Source: Rhodomicrobium sp. Az07 (GTDB taxonomy: Bacteria > Pseudomonadota > Alphaproteobacteria > Rhizobiales > Rhodomicrobiaceae). Taken from it: a stretch of DNA of 64,000 nt. The DNA lies in NCBI RefSeq assembly GCF_018619475.1, contig NZ_JAHFZG010000001.1:62001-126000 (forward strand). Direction: 5' to 3'. This document shows positions 1-9,774 of this stretch, one piece after another (within the stretch, counting starts at the first letter, position 1; the number at the start of each line of letters is the position of its first letter). Under the pieces are notes generated by a model. The model had not been told where the DNA came from, did not search any database, and saw only the letters and a list, made by a program, of their open reading frames with translations. A program made the position numbers and the translations under genes.

Positions 1-572
1 CGGCGGACGCAACCGTGATCCAGACGCGCCACCGCGTCCCGGAAACGCCGCTCTCCGACCGCCAGATCCTCGTCTATCAGGTGCCGATCCCCGAGCCGCT
101 GCGCTTCCTCGAACCGCGCGAAACCGAGACGCGCCGCCTGCACGCGCTGGCGGATTACGGCCTCATGCATGTGAAGCTGTATGAAGACATCGCGCATCAC
201 GGCCATATCGCGACGGCCTATGCCTATCCGGTCATGGTCGCTGGCCGCTACCTGATGGACCCGTCGCCCGTGCCGAAATTCGACAACCCGAAGATCGGCG
301 GTTGCGCGGCGCTTCAGCTTTTCGGCGCGGGCCGCGAGAAGCGCATTTACGCCATCCCGCCATATACGCGCGTCGTTTCGCTCGACTTCGCGGACTACCC
401 CTTCGAGCGCTACCGCCAGCAGGGAACCTGCGCCCTGTGCGGCGCGGACGACACCTTCCTCGACGAGGTGGTGACGGACGACAAGGGCGGGCGCATGTTC
501 ATCTGCTCCGACAGCGACTATTGCGAAAAGCGTCGCGAGACCGCGAGCGCGAAGGAGAGGCCGCATGACTGA
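1..572 (+). CDS. phnJ: PhnJ, C-P lyase core subunit (5' end missing)
   Basis: Carboxy-terminal part of PhnJ, the radical-SAM subunit that cleaves the carbon-phosphorus bond of 5-phosphoribosyl-1-methylphosphonate. The reading frame is already open at base 3 and the first possible start (GTG at 15) falls inside a conserved stretch, so the gene begins outside the window. The tail shows the family's cysteine pattern: CALC, then a cysteine about 20 residues on (MFIC) and a last one six residues later (DYC). In characterised PhnJ the first three hold the 4Fe-4S cluster and the fourth is catalytic. The stop overlaps the start of phnK by 8 bases, which indicates translational coupling. Confidence 0.93.
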   Translation, partial: ADATVIQTRHRVPETPLSDRQILVYQVPIPEPLRFLEPRETETRRLHALADYGLMHVKLYEDIAHHGHIATAYAYPVMVAGRYLMDPSPVPKFDNPKIGGCAALQLFGAGREKRIYAIPPYTRVVSLDFADYPFERYRQQGTCALCGADDTFLDEVVTDDKGGRMFICSDSDYCEKRRETASAKERPHD

Positions 573-1344
573 CGATGCGCCGCTTCTGTCGGTTCGCGGC
601 GTCACCAAGTGGTACGGCCGCCGCCTCGGCTGCCGCGATGTCGGCTTCGACCTGTATCCCGGCGAGGTGATCGCCATCGTGGGCGAGTCCGGCTCCGGCA
701 AGTCGACCCTTCTGCGCCTTCTGACCCGGCAGGCCGACATCGACGCCGGAACCGTGTCATACCGCATGCGCGACGGGAGCTTGCGCGATCTTTCAGCGCT
801 GACCGACGCCGAACGCGCGGTGCTCCGGCGCACGGACTGGGGCTTCGTCCATCAGGACGCGTCCTTCGGTTTGCGCATGAGCGTCTCGGCGGGCGGTAAC
901 ATCGGCGAGCGCCTCATGAGCGCGGGCGCGCGCCATTATGGCGACATCCGCGCCGAAGCGGCGCGCTGGCTCGCGCGCGTGGAAATCGATCAGGCGCGCA
1001 TCGACGACACGCCGGACACCTTCTCCGGCGGCATGCGCCAGCGCCTTCAGATCGCATGCAGCCTCGTCACAGGCCCGCGCCTGATCTTCATGGACGAGCC
1101 GACGGGCGGCCTCGACGTGTCGGTTCAGGCTCGCATCCTCGACCTGTTGCGCGGCCTCGTGGTCGATCTCGGTTTGTCGGCGCTGATCGTCACCCACGAT
1201 CTCGGCGTCGCGCGTCTGTTGTCTCACCGAATCATGGTGATGAAGGCGGGCGAAGTCATCGAGAGCGGGCTGACCGACCGCGTGCTCGACGATCCGCGCG
1301 AACCCTATACGCAGCTTCTCGTATCCTCGATCCTTCCGGCCTGA
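565..1344 (+). CDS. phnK: PhnK, C-P lyase ABC-type ATPase subunit
   Basis: A 259-residue ABC ATPase that belongs to the C-P lyase complex rather than to an importer. It has a Walker A motif GESGSGKST near residue 40, an ABC signature FSGGMRQR near residue 153, a Walker B LIFMDEPTGGLD near 174 and a switch histidine in VTHDLG. In known systems PhnK docks on the PhnGHIJ core. The start overlaps phnJ and phnL follows 18 bases downstream, so this is one operon. The identification rests on motif content and on the J-K-L-M order. Confidence 0.95.
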   Translation: MTDDAPLLSVRGVTKWYGRRLGCRDVGFDLYPGEVIAIVGESGSGKSTLLRLLTRQADIDAGTVSYRMRDGSLRDLSALTDAERAVLRRTDWGFVHQDASFGLRMSVSAGGNIGERLMSAGARHYGDIRAEAARWLARVEIDQARIDDTPDTFSGGMRQRLQIACSLVTGPRLIFMDEPTGGLDVSVQARILDLLRGLVVDLGLSALIVTHDLGVARLLSHRIMVMKAGEVIESGLTDRVLDDPREPYTQLLVSSILPA

Positions 1345-1362
1345 CGCCATGGACCCGCATCG

Positions 1363-2061
1363 ATGAAACCCGTGCTCGAAATCTCCGGCGTGTCGAAAAG
1401 CTTCACGATGCACCTTCAGGGCGGCGTGAGCCTGCCCGTCATGGCGGACGTGACTTTCGATGTCCGCGCGGGCGAATGCGTTGCGATCGTCGGACCGTCG
1501 GGGGCGGGGAAATCCTCGGTGCTGAAGATGATCTACGGCAGCTATGGATGCGACAGCGGCCGCATCGTCGTGACTCATGGGGGCGAGATAACGGATCTGG
1601 TGCAAGCGCCGCCGCGCCAGATCCTTGCGCTGAGGCGCGAAACCATCGGCTATGTGAGCCAGTTCCTTCGGGCAGTGCCGCGCGTGCCAGCCCTCGACGT
1701 TGTGGCCGAGCCGCTCGTCGCCCTTGGCGCTGCCCGCGAAGAAGCCCGCGACAGGGCCGCGGCGATGCTCACGCGGCTGAACGTGCCGCAGCGCCTCTTC
1801 GGCCTGCCACCCGCGACGTTTTCCGGCGGCGAGCAGCAGCGCGTCAACATCGCCAGAGGTCTTCTCCCCGACTACGCGCTCCTTCTCCTCGACGAGCCGA
1901 CAGCCTCGCTCGACGCGAAGAACCGCGCGGTGGTGGTCGATCTCATCAACGCGAGGAAGCGCGGCGGTGCTGCAATCATCGCCATCGTTCACGACGAGGA
2001 TGTTCGCGACGCCATCGCCGACAGGATCGTGGACGCCGCGCATTTCTCGGCGGCGGCATAG
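1363..2061 (+). CDS. phnL: PhnL, C-P lyase ABC-type ATPase subunit
   Basis: A 232-residue ABC ATPase, paralogous to PhnK. Walker A is GPSGAGKSS (about residues 44-52), the signature is FSGGEQQRVN, and Walker B is LLLLDEPTASLD. PhnL is needed with PhnGHI for the nucleosidase-like step that makes the ribose triphosphate phosphonate intermediate, and it forms a layer on PhnK in the assembled complex. No permease lies next to it, which agrees with a role in the lyase complex. The ATG at 1363 gives the normal family length. A gap of 71 bases separates it from phnM. Confidence 0.93.
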   Translation: MKPVLEISGVSKSFTMHLQGGVSLPVMADVTFDVRAGECVAIVGPSGAGKSSVLKMIYGSYGCDSGRIVVTHGGEITDLVQAPPRQILALRRETIGYVSQFLRAVPRVPALDVVAEPLVALGAAREEARDRAAAMLTRLNVPQRLFGLPPATFSGGEQQRVNIARGLLPDYALLLLDEPTASLDAKNRAVVVDLINARKRGGAAIIAIVHDEDVRDAIADRIVDAAHFSAAA

Positions 2062-2132
2062 AGCGAACAAGAATTTGGAGCGCGTCCCCTTCCCAGCGCG
2101 CGCGCTCCGGCATCGAGCAGGACTGAGACGAC

Positions 2133-3278
2133 ATGAGCGCGAACGAGCTTATCCTTACCAATGCCAGCATCGTCCTTGCGGACCGCGTGGTAAAAGGCAC
2201 CCTTACCGTAAAAGGCGAAATTATCGCCGGAATCGACGAGGGCGTGAGCCAGCTGCCCTCCGCCATCGACTGCGAGGGCGATCTCGTCCTGCCCGGCCTG
2301 ATCGAGCTTCACACGGATAATTTCGAGCGCCACATGATGCCGCGCCCCGGCACCGCATGGCCGGTGCGCTCCGCCGCGCTTTCGGACGACAGGGAACTGG
2401 CCGCCTCAGGCATCACCACGGTTTTCAACGCGATTTGCGTCGGCGAGGTGCATACGCGCTCGGTCCGCTCCGGCATGGTGGCGGAGATCGCCCGCGCCAT
2501 CGACGACCACATCGTGGCGGGCACGCTGAAGATCGACCATTATTTCCATTGGCGTTGCGAGGTGAGCTATCCCGGGCTTCCCGATCTTCTCGATCCGCTG
2601 ATCGACAACCCGCGCCTCCGGCTCATTTCGGTGATGGACCACACGCCCGGCCAGCGCCAGTTCGTCGACGGCGCGCGTTATGCGGAATATTATCAGGGCA
2701 AGTATCAGATGACGGACGCCGAGCTTGCCGAGTTCATGCGCACGCGAAGGCGCGACGCGGAGCTTTATTCGGACAGCAACCGGCGATACGTGGTCGAAGC
2801 CGCGCATGCGCGAGGCGTTCCGCTCGCGAGCCACGACGACGCCACCGCCGCGCATGTGGACGAGGCCATCGCCGACCGCGTTTCGGTCGCCGAGTTCCCG
2901 ACCACGCTTGAGGCGGCGCGAGCGTCGCATCGCGCAGGGCTGGCCGTCCTCATGGGCGGCCCGAACATCGTCCGGGGCCAGTCGCATTCCGGGAACATCT
3001 CCGCGCTCGAACTTGCCCGCGCAGGCGCGCTCGACATCGTGTCGAGCGATTACGTGCCGGCCGCCCTGCTATGGGGCGCGATGAAGCTCGTGAGCGAGGC
3101 GGACATGCCGCTTGCCGTGGCGGTCGCCACCGTCACGCGCAATCCGGCGCGCGCGGTGGGCTTCACCGATCGCGGCGAGATTGCGCCGGGGTTGCGCGCC
3201 GACCTCATCCGCGTGCGTCAGTTCGACGGCCTGCCCGTCATTCGCGACGTGTGGTGTCTCGGCCGAAAGGTGGCCTGA
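2133..3278 (+). CDS. phnM: PhnM, ribose 1-methylphosphonate 5-triphosphate diphosphatase
   Basis: A 381-residue amidohydrolase-superfamily enzyme that removes pyrophosphate from alpha-D-ribose 1-methylphosphonate 5-triphosphate, giving the PhnJ substrate. Metal-binding motifs are visible: ELHTDNFERH near residue 59 (the family's HTD variant of HxH), SHDDAT near 231, and SSDYVP near the carboxy end. The length is normal. It closes the visible phn operon. No phnN or phnP follows, so the later phosphoribosyl steps must be encoded upstream of the window or elsewhere. Confidence 0.95.
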   Translation: MSANELILTNASIVLADRVVKGTLTVKGEIIAGIDEGVSQLPSAIDCEGDLVLPGLIELHTDNFERHMMPRPGTAWPVRSAALSDDRELAASGITTVFNAICVGEVHTRSVRSGMVAEIARAIDDHIVAGTLKIDHYFHWRCEVSYPGLPDLLDPLIDNPRLRLISVMDHTPGQRQFVDGARYAEYYQGKYQMTDAELAEFMRTRRRDAELYSDSNRRYVVEAAHARGVPLASHDDATAAHVDEAIADRVSVAEFPTTLEAARASHRAGLAVLMGGPNIVRGQSHSGNISALELARAGALDIVSSDYVPAALLWGAMKLVSEADMPLAVAVATVTRNPARAVGFTDRGEIAPGLRADLIRVRQFDGLPVIRDVWCLGRKVA

Positions 3279-3590
3279 TCGGCGAGATCCGTGCGCGGAA
3301 GGTACCTTTCGAGGGCCGCTCGAAAGCTGGCGCGCACTTGGGGATGCGCTGCGTCGCACGTTGATCGGCCACCGGCCGGTTGCTTATGTGGAGGTGGCGC
3401 GCGGGATCGCCTTCGCGGTGAAGAATGCTGAGGAAGGCGGAAAGCCGGCAGGCGCGCGCTTCATCGACGCGCTACAGAAAATCCTCGGCAACGTCATAGT
3501 CGTTCCGGTGGGAACGGATGACCGGCCAATGCTTGGAGATTATGGGATCGCGCTTTGCCTTGAACCCGGAGACGAAGCTTGTGGAATTGG
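3279..3590. other. Gene-free stretch between phnM and tRNA-fMet, with an unexplained open frame
   Basis: No recognisable gene. The plus frame through 3292-3612 stays open and its codons look plausible, but it begins inside phnM in another frame, has no convincing start with a ribosome binding site, and runs into the tRNA gene. It could be a decayed remnant or chance. I see no clear terminator for the phn operon. Confidence 0.4.
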
Positions 3591-3667
<77 letters not shown>

Positions 3668-3902
3668 TCACAAAGTTGACATAGGCCGTTCAGTCGGAAA
3701 CCGCAACACATACCTTCATATTTTGCCGAAAAAAGTGGCGGTGCGTTTCCAACAGGTCGGCCCTTCGACGGGACGATTTGCACGCTGCCGAGCGCATCGC
3801 GAGTGGTCGATTGGCGACGGGCGTCGAGTACGCTTCCCCGCAGGCGTCAAAGGTCCACCGCCCCGCGCGCCGATCGGCGCGCTTATAAACGCGCCGCGAA
3901 GC

Positions 3903-3933
3903 CTTGAAAGCCATCCCACCCACCGTCCATATT
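3903..3933 (+). promoter_or_regulatory. Possible RpoH (sigma-32) promoter for hsp20-lon
   Basis: CTTGAA at 3903-3908 and CCATATT at 3927-3933 resemble the sigma-32 -35 and -10 boxes (CTTGAA and CCCCATNTA). Counting the -10 box from 3925, the spacing is 16 bases, inside the usual 13-17. The position, roughly 90 bases before the chosen hsp20 start, suits a heat-shock gene pair. The -10 match is imperfect. Confidence 0.35.
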
Positions 3934-4026
3934 CGTCCGGGAACAGCAGGCACCCATTCGCCGCGATCCGGCTCGGACCGTGGCGTCTCACGCGCATCCG
4001 AGCATTCGATGTCAGGAACGCACTTC

Positions 4027-4434
4027 ATGACAAAAAAGGAATTCACGACCTGGATGTGGTTCGAGGCGCTCGACCGTCTCTCCCGCGCCCAGCGTCTGCA
4101 CCAGCAGTTTTTTCAGGTTCACCATCAGGCTGGCCAACCCGCCTGGGAGCCGCCGGTCGATGTCCTCGAAACGAAGACCGAGGTGCTTATCCTCTGCGCG
4201 TTGCCGGGCGTCGATCCCGAAACCGTGGATGCCGTGATCGAGAGCGGCATGCTTACCGTCTCGGGCAAACGCTCGCTGCCGGAAGAGTTGCGCACGGCGC
4301 TGATTCATCAGCTTGAGCTGCCGCAGGGACGGTTCTCGCGCAACATTCCGTTGCCGCCTGCGCATTACGTTTCCGTCCAGCGACAGGCCATAAACGGTTG
4401 CCTGCTCATCACCCTCGAAAAGAAATCCCTCTGA
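4027..4434 (+). CDS. Hsp20/alpha-crystallin small heat-shock protein
   Basis: A 135-residue small heat-shock protein, an ATP-independent holdase. The alpha-crystallin domain starts at the PPVDVLETKTEV segment and contains the GMLTVSGKR strand and a closing strand that ends in ITLEKK. The start at 4027 is chosen because AGGA lies nine bases upstream; the open frame extends further upstream to ATGs at 4009 and 3904, but that part looks non-coding. The stop is 15 bases from lon, so the two are probably one transcript, linking a holdase to a protease for damaged proteins. The carboxy end has no clear I-x-I oligomerisation motif. Confidence 0.85.
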   Translation: MTKKEFTTWMWFEALDRLSRAQRLHQQFFQVHHQAGQPAWEPPVDVLETKTEVLILCALPGVDPETVDAVIESGMLTVSGKRSLPEELRTALIHQLELPQGRFSRNIPLPPAHYVSVQRQAINGCLLITLEKKSL

Positions 4435-4449
4435 CAAGGAAGCGGCACA

Positions 4450-6861
4450 ATGGATCAATCCAATTCCGGTCCGGCGCCGGAGGCCGAATCGCAGCCCGGT
4501 GAGACCGTGACAGACGGAAACGACGGTTCGAACGCGCTTCTCATCCTCCCGATCCGTGAGACGACGATCTTCCCCGGCACGCTCTTTCCGATCTCCATCG
4601 GCCGACCGATTTCCATCGCGGCGGTTCAACAGGCCATGCGCGAGGAAAAGCAGATCGGCATCCTCATGCAGCGCGACAGCAGCAACGCGGAGCCCAGCGG
4701 CGACGACATGCACCGCGTCGGCACGGTCGCGAACATCGCGCGTTACGTGACCGCGCCGGACGGCACTCACCATGTGATCGTGCAGGGCGTCGAGCGTTTC
4801 CGCGTGCTCGATTTCCAGCAGGAACGGCCCGTGTTCATCGCGAATGTGCAGCGCATCGCCGAGCCTTCGGAAGATGGCGCGGAGATCGAAGCACGCATGA
4901 TGGTTCTGCGCCAGAAGGCGGTCGATGCCCTGGAGCTTCTGCCGCAAGTGCCGACGGAACTTGTCAACGCGATGCAGAACGCGAGCTCCGCCGCGATGCT
5001 GGCCGACCTTGTGACGGCCTATATGGACATCCCGAGCGATCAGAAGCAGGATATCCTCGAAACCATCGATCTGCCGACCCGCATGGACAAGGTTTCGCGG
5101 CTTCTGTCCGAGCGAATCGAGGTGCTGCGCCTCACGCAGGAAATCGGACGGCAGACGAAGGCAGTGTTCGACGAGCGCCAACGCGAGGCCGTGCTGCGCG
5201 AACAGATGGCCGCGATCCAGCGCCAGCTCGGCGAGGGCGACGGCAAGGCCGAGGAGGTCGCCGAACTTTCCGCGGCCATCGCCAAGGCGCAGATGCCGCC
5301 CGAGGTGGAGACGCAGGCGAAAAAGGAGCTTCGCCGCTACGAGCGGCTGCCCGAGCAGGCGGCAGAAGCCGGTATGATCCGCACCTATCTCGACACGCTG
5401 ACCGAGCTTCCCTGGGCGCTCCCGGACGAAAAGCCCATCGACCTCGCGCAGGCGCGCAAGATCCTTGAAGACGAGCATTTCGGCCTCGACAAGATCAAGC
5501 AGCGGATCATCGAATATCTCGCCGTCCGCAAGCTCGCGCCGCAGGGCAAGGCGCCGATCCTGTGTTTCGTCGGGCCGCCCGGCGTCGGCAAGACCTCGCT
5601 CGGCCAGTCGATCGCCCGCGCGATGGAGCGGCCCTTCGTGCGCGTCAGCCTCGGCGGCGTGCATGACGAGGCGGAGATTCGCGGCCATCGGCGCACCTAC
5701 ATCGGCTCGCTACCCGGCAATATCATTCAGGGTATCAAGAAGGCGGGCGCGCGCAACGCCGTGATGATGCTGGACGAAATCGACAAGATGGGGCGCGGCA
5801 TTCAGGGCGATCCGTTCGCGGCGATGCTCGAAGTGCTCGACCCGGAACAGAACAATACGTTCCGCGACGCCTATCTCGGTGTGCCGTTCGACCTGTCGCG
5901 CGTGACCTTCATCGCGACGGCGAATATGCTGGACACGATACCCGGCCCGCTGCTGGACCGGATGGAAATCATCCAGCTTGCAGGCTACACGGCGAAGGAA
6001 AAGCTCGAAATAGCAAAGCGCTATCTCGTGCCGCGCCAACTGGAAGCGAACGGCGTCGCCAACGGGCAGGCGCTTATCGACGACGCCGCGCTGACCGCGA
6101 TCATTGAGTATTACACGCGCGAAGCGGGGGTGCGGTCGCTCGAACGCGAGATCGGCAAGGTATTCCGCAACGTCGCGGTGCGCATCGCCGAAGCGCCGGG
6201 CGAGAAGGTGCAGATCGATGCGGGCGACCTCGCGGGTATCCTCGGCCAGCCTCGTTTCGAGAATGAAGTTGCGATGCGCACCAGCGTCCCCGGCGTGGCG
6301 ACGGGCCTTGCGTGGACCCCGGTCGGAGGCGATATCCTCTTCATCGAAGCGACGCGCGCGCCGGGTAAAGGCGTGCTGATCCTCACCGGCCAGCTTGGCG
6401 ACGTGATGCGCGAAAGCGCGCAAGCCGCGTTGAGCCTCGTGAAGAACCGTGCAACATCGCTCGGGCTCGATCCGAACATGTTCGAGAAGAGCGATATCCA
6501 CATCCACGTTCCGGCGGGCGCGACTCCGAAGGACGGGCCAAGCGCGGGCGTGGCGATGTTCACCGCGCTCTATTCGCTGCTCTCGGGGCGCACCGTGCGC
6601 AGCGACACGGCGATGACGGGGGAGATCAGCTTGCGCGGTCTCGTGCTTCCGGTCGGCGGCATTAAGGAAAAGGTGATAGCGGCGGCTCGCGCCGGGTTGA
6701 CGCGTGTTATGTTACCGGCGCGCAATCGCCGAGATTACGACGACATCCCCGAGGAAACGCGCAAGAGCCTCGACTTCATCTGGCTCGAACGCGTGGATGA
6801 CGTGATCGCGGCGGCGCTCGAAAGCGAGGCGCAGGCGGAGGGACAGGCGTCGGTGCATTAG
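4450..6861 (+). CDS. lon: Lon ATP-dependent serine protease
   Basis: An 803-residue LonA-type cytoplasmic protease for misfolded and regulatory proteins. It has an amino-terminal substrate-binding domain (about residues 30-220), an AAA+ module with Walker [10 protein letters not shown] near residue 375 and Walker B MMLDEIDK near 440, and a carboxy-terminal protease domain. The catalytic serine is Ser698 in DGPSAG and the lysine lies in GGIKEK near residue 740. AAGGAAG sits upstream of the ATG. The pairing with hsp20 instead of clpX suggests this may be a second, stress-linked lon copy; that is inference. Confidence 0.97.
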   Translation: MDQSNSGPAPEAESQPGETVTDGNDGSNALLILPIRETTIFPGTLFPISIGRPISIAAVQQAMREEKQIGILMQRDSSNAEPSGDDMHRVGTVANIARYVTAPDGTHHVIVQGVERFRVLDFQQERPVFIANVQRIAEPSEDGAEIEARMMVLRQKAVDALELLPQVPTELVNAMQNASSAAMLADLVTAYMDIPSDQKQDILETIDLPTRMDKVSRLLSERIEVLRLTQEIGRQTKAVFDERQREAVLREQMAAIQRQLGEGDGKAEEVAELSAAIAKAQMPPEVETQAKKELRRYERLPEQAAEAGMIRTYLDTLTELPWALPDEKPIDLAQARKILEDEHFGLDKIKQRIIEYLAVRKLAPQGKAPILCFVGPPGVGKTSLGQSIARAMERPFVRVSLGGVHDEAEIRGHRRTYIGSLPGNIIQGIKKAGARNAVMMLDEIDKMGRGIQGDPFAAMLEVLDPEQNNTFRDAYLGVPFDLSRVTFIATANMLDTIPGPLLDRMEIIQLAGYTAKEKLEIAKRYLVPRQLEANGVANGQALIDDAALTAIIEYYTREAGVRSLEREIGKVFRNVAVRIAEAPGEKVQIDAGDLAGILGQPRFENEVAMRTSVPGVATGLAWTPVGGDILFIEATRAPGKGVLILTGQLGDVMRESAQAALSLVKNRATSLGLDPNMFEKSDIHIHVPAGATPKDGPSAGVAMFTALYSLLSGRTVRSDTAMTGEISLRGLVLPVGGIKEKVIAAARAGLTRVMLPARNRRDYDDIPEETRKSLDFIWLERVDDVIAAALESEAQAEGQASVH

Positions 6862-6882
6862 GCAAGCAGCATCAGGAAGAAA

Positions 6883-6901
6883 GCCGGGCGTCGCGCCCGG
6901 C
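6883..6901. terminator. GC hairpin between convergent lon and the 6907-7125 gene
   Basis: Perfect 8-bp stem GCCGGGCG/CGCCCGGC with a TCG loop, placed between the stops of two convergent genes. Neither side has a T tract, so it is at best a weak or Rho-assisted terminator. Confidence 0.4.
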
Positions 6902-6906
6902 ACCGA

Positions 6907-7125
6907 TCAGGACGGCCGAGGAAACTTCTCAGTGTTCTCGTCCGTGAATTCCCTGTCGAGTTCGGCTTCGAGATCGATCAGATCCTGAGGAGGCGTGTAA
7001 CCGAAGGCGCGAGCCTGATTCAGCTTTTCCTTCAGTTGAATGTAGAAGCCGAAACGATCTTCCGGCGCGTCCGCAACCGTTTGCAGGAGCAGGTCGAGTT
7101 CAGCTTTCAGCGCTTCGAATGCCAT
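6907..7125 (-). CDS. Small conserved-looking hypothetical protein
   Basis: A 72-residue protein of unknown function. It begins MAFEALKAELDLLL and is charged and mostly helical, with a central LKEKLNQARAFGYTPP segment; there is no signal peptide or membrane helix. GGGAG lies seven bases upstream of the ATG, which supports real translation. Its composition is like that of its neighbours. It is convergent with lon and divergent from the debranching enzyme, with a 141-bp shared upstream region. I do not recognise a domain. Confidence 0.6.
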   Translation of the reverse strand: MAFEALKAELDLLLQTVADAPEDRFGFYIQLKEKLNQARAFGYTPPQDLIDLEAELDREFTDENTEKFPRPS

Positions 7126-7266
7126 GCCATTCTCCCATGAAACTGATCGCGGTCTTTATGCGATGATGCAGTAAAATATTCCGAAAAGCATCAACAATTG
7201 CCCATCGGGCGGCGCTTTGGCGCCGGGGGGGCGGGGGCCAAACATCAACCAACGAAGAGGTTTTGA

Positions 7267-9489
7267 ATGCTGGATGAGCCGAAAGAACCGAGCGTCTGCG
7301 ACACGATACCGGAGAGCGAGCAATCCCCCTTCTATATCGCCTCGGCAGGGGCTCCATCGCGGCCGCGCTGCATTCTGAAACAAAACGATTGCTTTGTCGT
7401 GATGGACAATTATGGCGACATCGGCTGTGCGAGCGATGAAGCCAGCGGGCTTTACTCGCGCGACACGCGGCATCTTTCGAAACTTATGTGTTGTGTGAAC
7501 GGCGAGATGCCGCTTCTCCTTGGCTCCACAACGCGCGACGACAATCTCAACATGCGCGCGGACCTGACCAACCCCGATATCCATTTCGATGGCCAAGGTA
7601 TCGAGATTCTCAAGGACACCGTGCACATCAAGCGCACGATCTACCTTCACAATGGCGGGCTGGCGCAACGAAACGCGTTCTACAATCATGGGGCGGAGCC
7701 CGTCTCGCTAGACCTCGACTTTCATTTCGACGCCGATTTCGCCGACCTGTTCGAGGTGCGCGGCATGCGCCGCCCCGCGCGCGGCTCCCTGAAAAAGGAG
7801 GTCGTCGGTAAGGACAAGGTCAAGCTTCAATACACCGGTCTCGACGGAAAGGTGCGCGAGACGACGCTCACCTTTCAGCCAACTCCGGTTGAATTGACGG
7901 AGACGACGGCGCGTTTCAAGGTTGCGCTTGCGCCGCGCGAGACTGAGCGCCTTTACGTGGCGATCAGATGCGACGGCGACGTACAGCCCGCGGCCGACTC
8001 GTTCCTCTGGGGGCTGTTTCATGCGCGGCGCGACCTCGTCGGCAAGCCGGGCGAAATCGCGAGCGTCGAAACATCGAACGCCGTGGTCAACGAGATCATC
8101 TGCCGGTCGCTTGCCGATCTGCGGATGCTCATGACGAAGACGACGGACGGCAAATATCCCTACGCCGGCATTCCGTGGTATTCGACCACCTTCGGCCGTG
8201 ACGGGCTTATCACCGCGATGCAGCTTCTGTGGTTCGATCCGTCGGTGGCGCGTGGCGTACTGAAGCGGCTCGCACGTTTTCAGGCCACAACCTTCGACGA
8301 CGCGGCCGATGCACAGCCCGGCAAGATCCTGCACGAGATGCGCGGCGGCGAAATGGCCGCGCTCGGGGAAGTGCCCTTCGGCCTCTATTACGGCAGTGTC
8401 GATTCAACCCCGCTTTTCGTGCTGCTCGCGGGGCTTTACGTCGCCCGCACGGGCGACATCGCATTCTTGCGTGAGATCTGGCCGAACGTGCTCGCCGCGC
8501 TCGACTGGATCGACGGGCCGGGCGATCCCGACGGCGACGGCTTCGTCGAGTATGCGCGCGCCAATCAGAACGGGCTCGTCAATCAGGGGTGGAAGGATTC
8601 GCACGATGCGGTGTTCCATGCCGACGGCTCGCTCGCGGAAGGGTCGATCGCGCTCGTCGAGGTGCAGGGCTATGTCTACGCCGCGCTGAAGGTGGCGGGG
8701 AATTGCGCGAAGCTCCTCGGCGAAATCGAGCGCGCGGATACGCTGATCGCGAAAGCGGAACTGCTTCGTCTGAGGTTCGAGGCGGCGTTCTGGTGCGACG
8801 ACCTTCGCACCTACGCGCTGGCGCTCGACGGGAAAAAGCGGCCTTGCCGCGTCCGCACGAGCAATGCGGCGCAAGCGATGGCGACGGGCATCATGATGCC
8901 CGAACGCGCGCGGCAGGTGGCCCACGATCTCTTGCGGCCGCGTTTCAACTCGGGCTGGGGCATTCGTACCGTTGCCTCGGGCGAGGCGCGCTACAATCCG
9001 ATGTCCTATCACAACGGTTCGATCTGGCCGCACGATAACGCCATCATCGCCATCGGTCTCGCCCGTTACGGGCTGACGCAGGGCATCGCGCCGATCTTCG
9101 AGGGGCTGATGCAGGCGGCATCCTATATGGATCAGCGGCGCTTGCCTGAGCTTTTCTGCGGCTTCCCGCGCCGACGCAGCCGAGGGCCGACGCTTTATCC
9201 TGTTGCATGCTCGCCGCAGGCATGGGCGAGCGGTGCGGTCTTTCAGCTTCTCCAGGCCGTGCTCGGGCTTCATTACAGCCTGCCGAACCGGACAATCACG
9301 CTGAGAAATCCCGTGGTGCCGATGTCGATTGGCGAAATCGCCATCCGCAACATGAGGCTCGGCGATGCATCGATCAGCTTCACCGTTCGGCCGGAGCGAA
9401 GCGGCAATGTTTCTGTCGGGGTGCTGGAACGGACTGGGAAGATCAATATCGCCGTGTTGCTCGATGAGGGCGACGGCGCCGCCGCGTGA
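7267..9489 (+). CDS. Amylo-alpha-1,6-glucosidase-like debranching enzyme
   Basis: A 740-residue protein of the glycogen-debranching type. The first part (about residues 35-230) matches the amino-terminal beta-rich domain found before bacterial amylo-alpha-1,6-glucosidases (ETNDN-like strands, GLYSRDTRHLS). The second part (about 270-700) is an alpha/alpha barrel with PWYSTTFGRDGL, NQGWKDSHDA and PMSYHNGSIWPHDN, all typical of this clan. It probably hydrolyses branch linkages of an alpha-glucan or a related oligosaccharide in the cytoplasm; no signal peptide is seen. GAAGAGG precedes the ATG. It opens the carbohydrate island. Confidence 0.88.
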   Translation: MLDEPKEPSVCDTIPESEQSPFYIASAGAPSRPRCILKQNDCFVVMDNYGDIGCASDEASGLYSRDTRHLSKLMCCVNGEMPLLLGSTTRDDNLNMRADLTNPDIHFDGQGIEILKDTVHIKRTIYLHNGGLAQRNAFYNHGAEPVSLDLDFHFDADFADLFEVRGMRRPARGSLKKEVVGKDKVKLQYTGLDGKVRETTLTFQPTPVELTETTARFKVALAPRETERLYVAIRCDGDVQPAADSFLWGLFHARRDLVGKPGEIASVETSNAVVNEIICRSLADLRMLMTKTTDGKYPYAGIPWYSTTFGRDGLITAMQLLWFDPSVARGVLKRLARFQATTFDDAADAQPGKILHEMRGGEMAALGEVPFGLYYGSVDSTPLFVLLAGLYVARTGDIAFLREIWPNVLAALDWIDGPGDPDGDGFVEYARANQNGLVNQGWKDSHDAVFHADGSLAEGSIALVEVQGYVYAALKVAGNCAKLLGEIERADTLIAKAELLRLRFEAAFWCDDLRTYALALDGKKRPCRVRTSNAAQAMATGIMMPERARQVAHDLLRPRFNSGWGIRTVASGEARYNPMSYHNGSIWPHDNAIIAIGLARYGLTQGIAPIFEGLMQAASYMDQRRLPELFCGFPRRRSRGPTLYPVACSPQAWASGAVFQLLQAVLGLHYSLPNRTITLRNPVVPMSIGEIAIRNMRLGDASISFTVRPERSGNVSVGVLERTGKINIAVLLDEGDGAAA

Positions 9490-9774
9490 GCGCGGCGGGC
9501 GAATGGTGAGGCGGTCGCTCATGAGCTCGATGAGCGACTTCGCGCGCCAGATTTCGGAAGCGCGGCGTTTTCGAAAGCAGGAGCCGGATCGGGCGGCCGG
9601 TAAACGCCGGTCTTGCTGCTTTCGACGGTCTTCAATTCAGAAAAGCGACTGTCCCTTGGCGAGGTCTGAAGGCTCGCCGTCGCGTCTAACGCAACAAATA
9701 CAAATTCTGTAGCTCTGCATCGTTCGCCGTCCATGCGAACTGAGTATCAGGAAAATATTCGATCTTTCGATTGT

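Noticed and set aside
4012-5688. Long minus-strand open frame opposite hsp20 and lon (558 codons)
   Set aside because: Antisense shadow of a GC-rich gene; Arg/Leu/His-rich product without any domain, and lon is certain.
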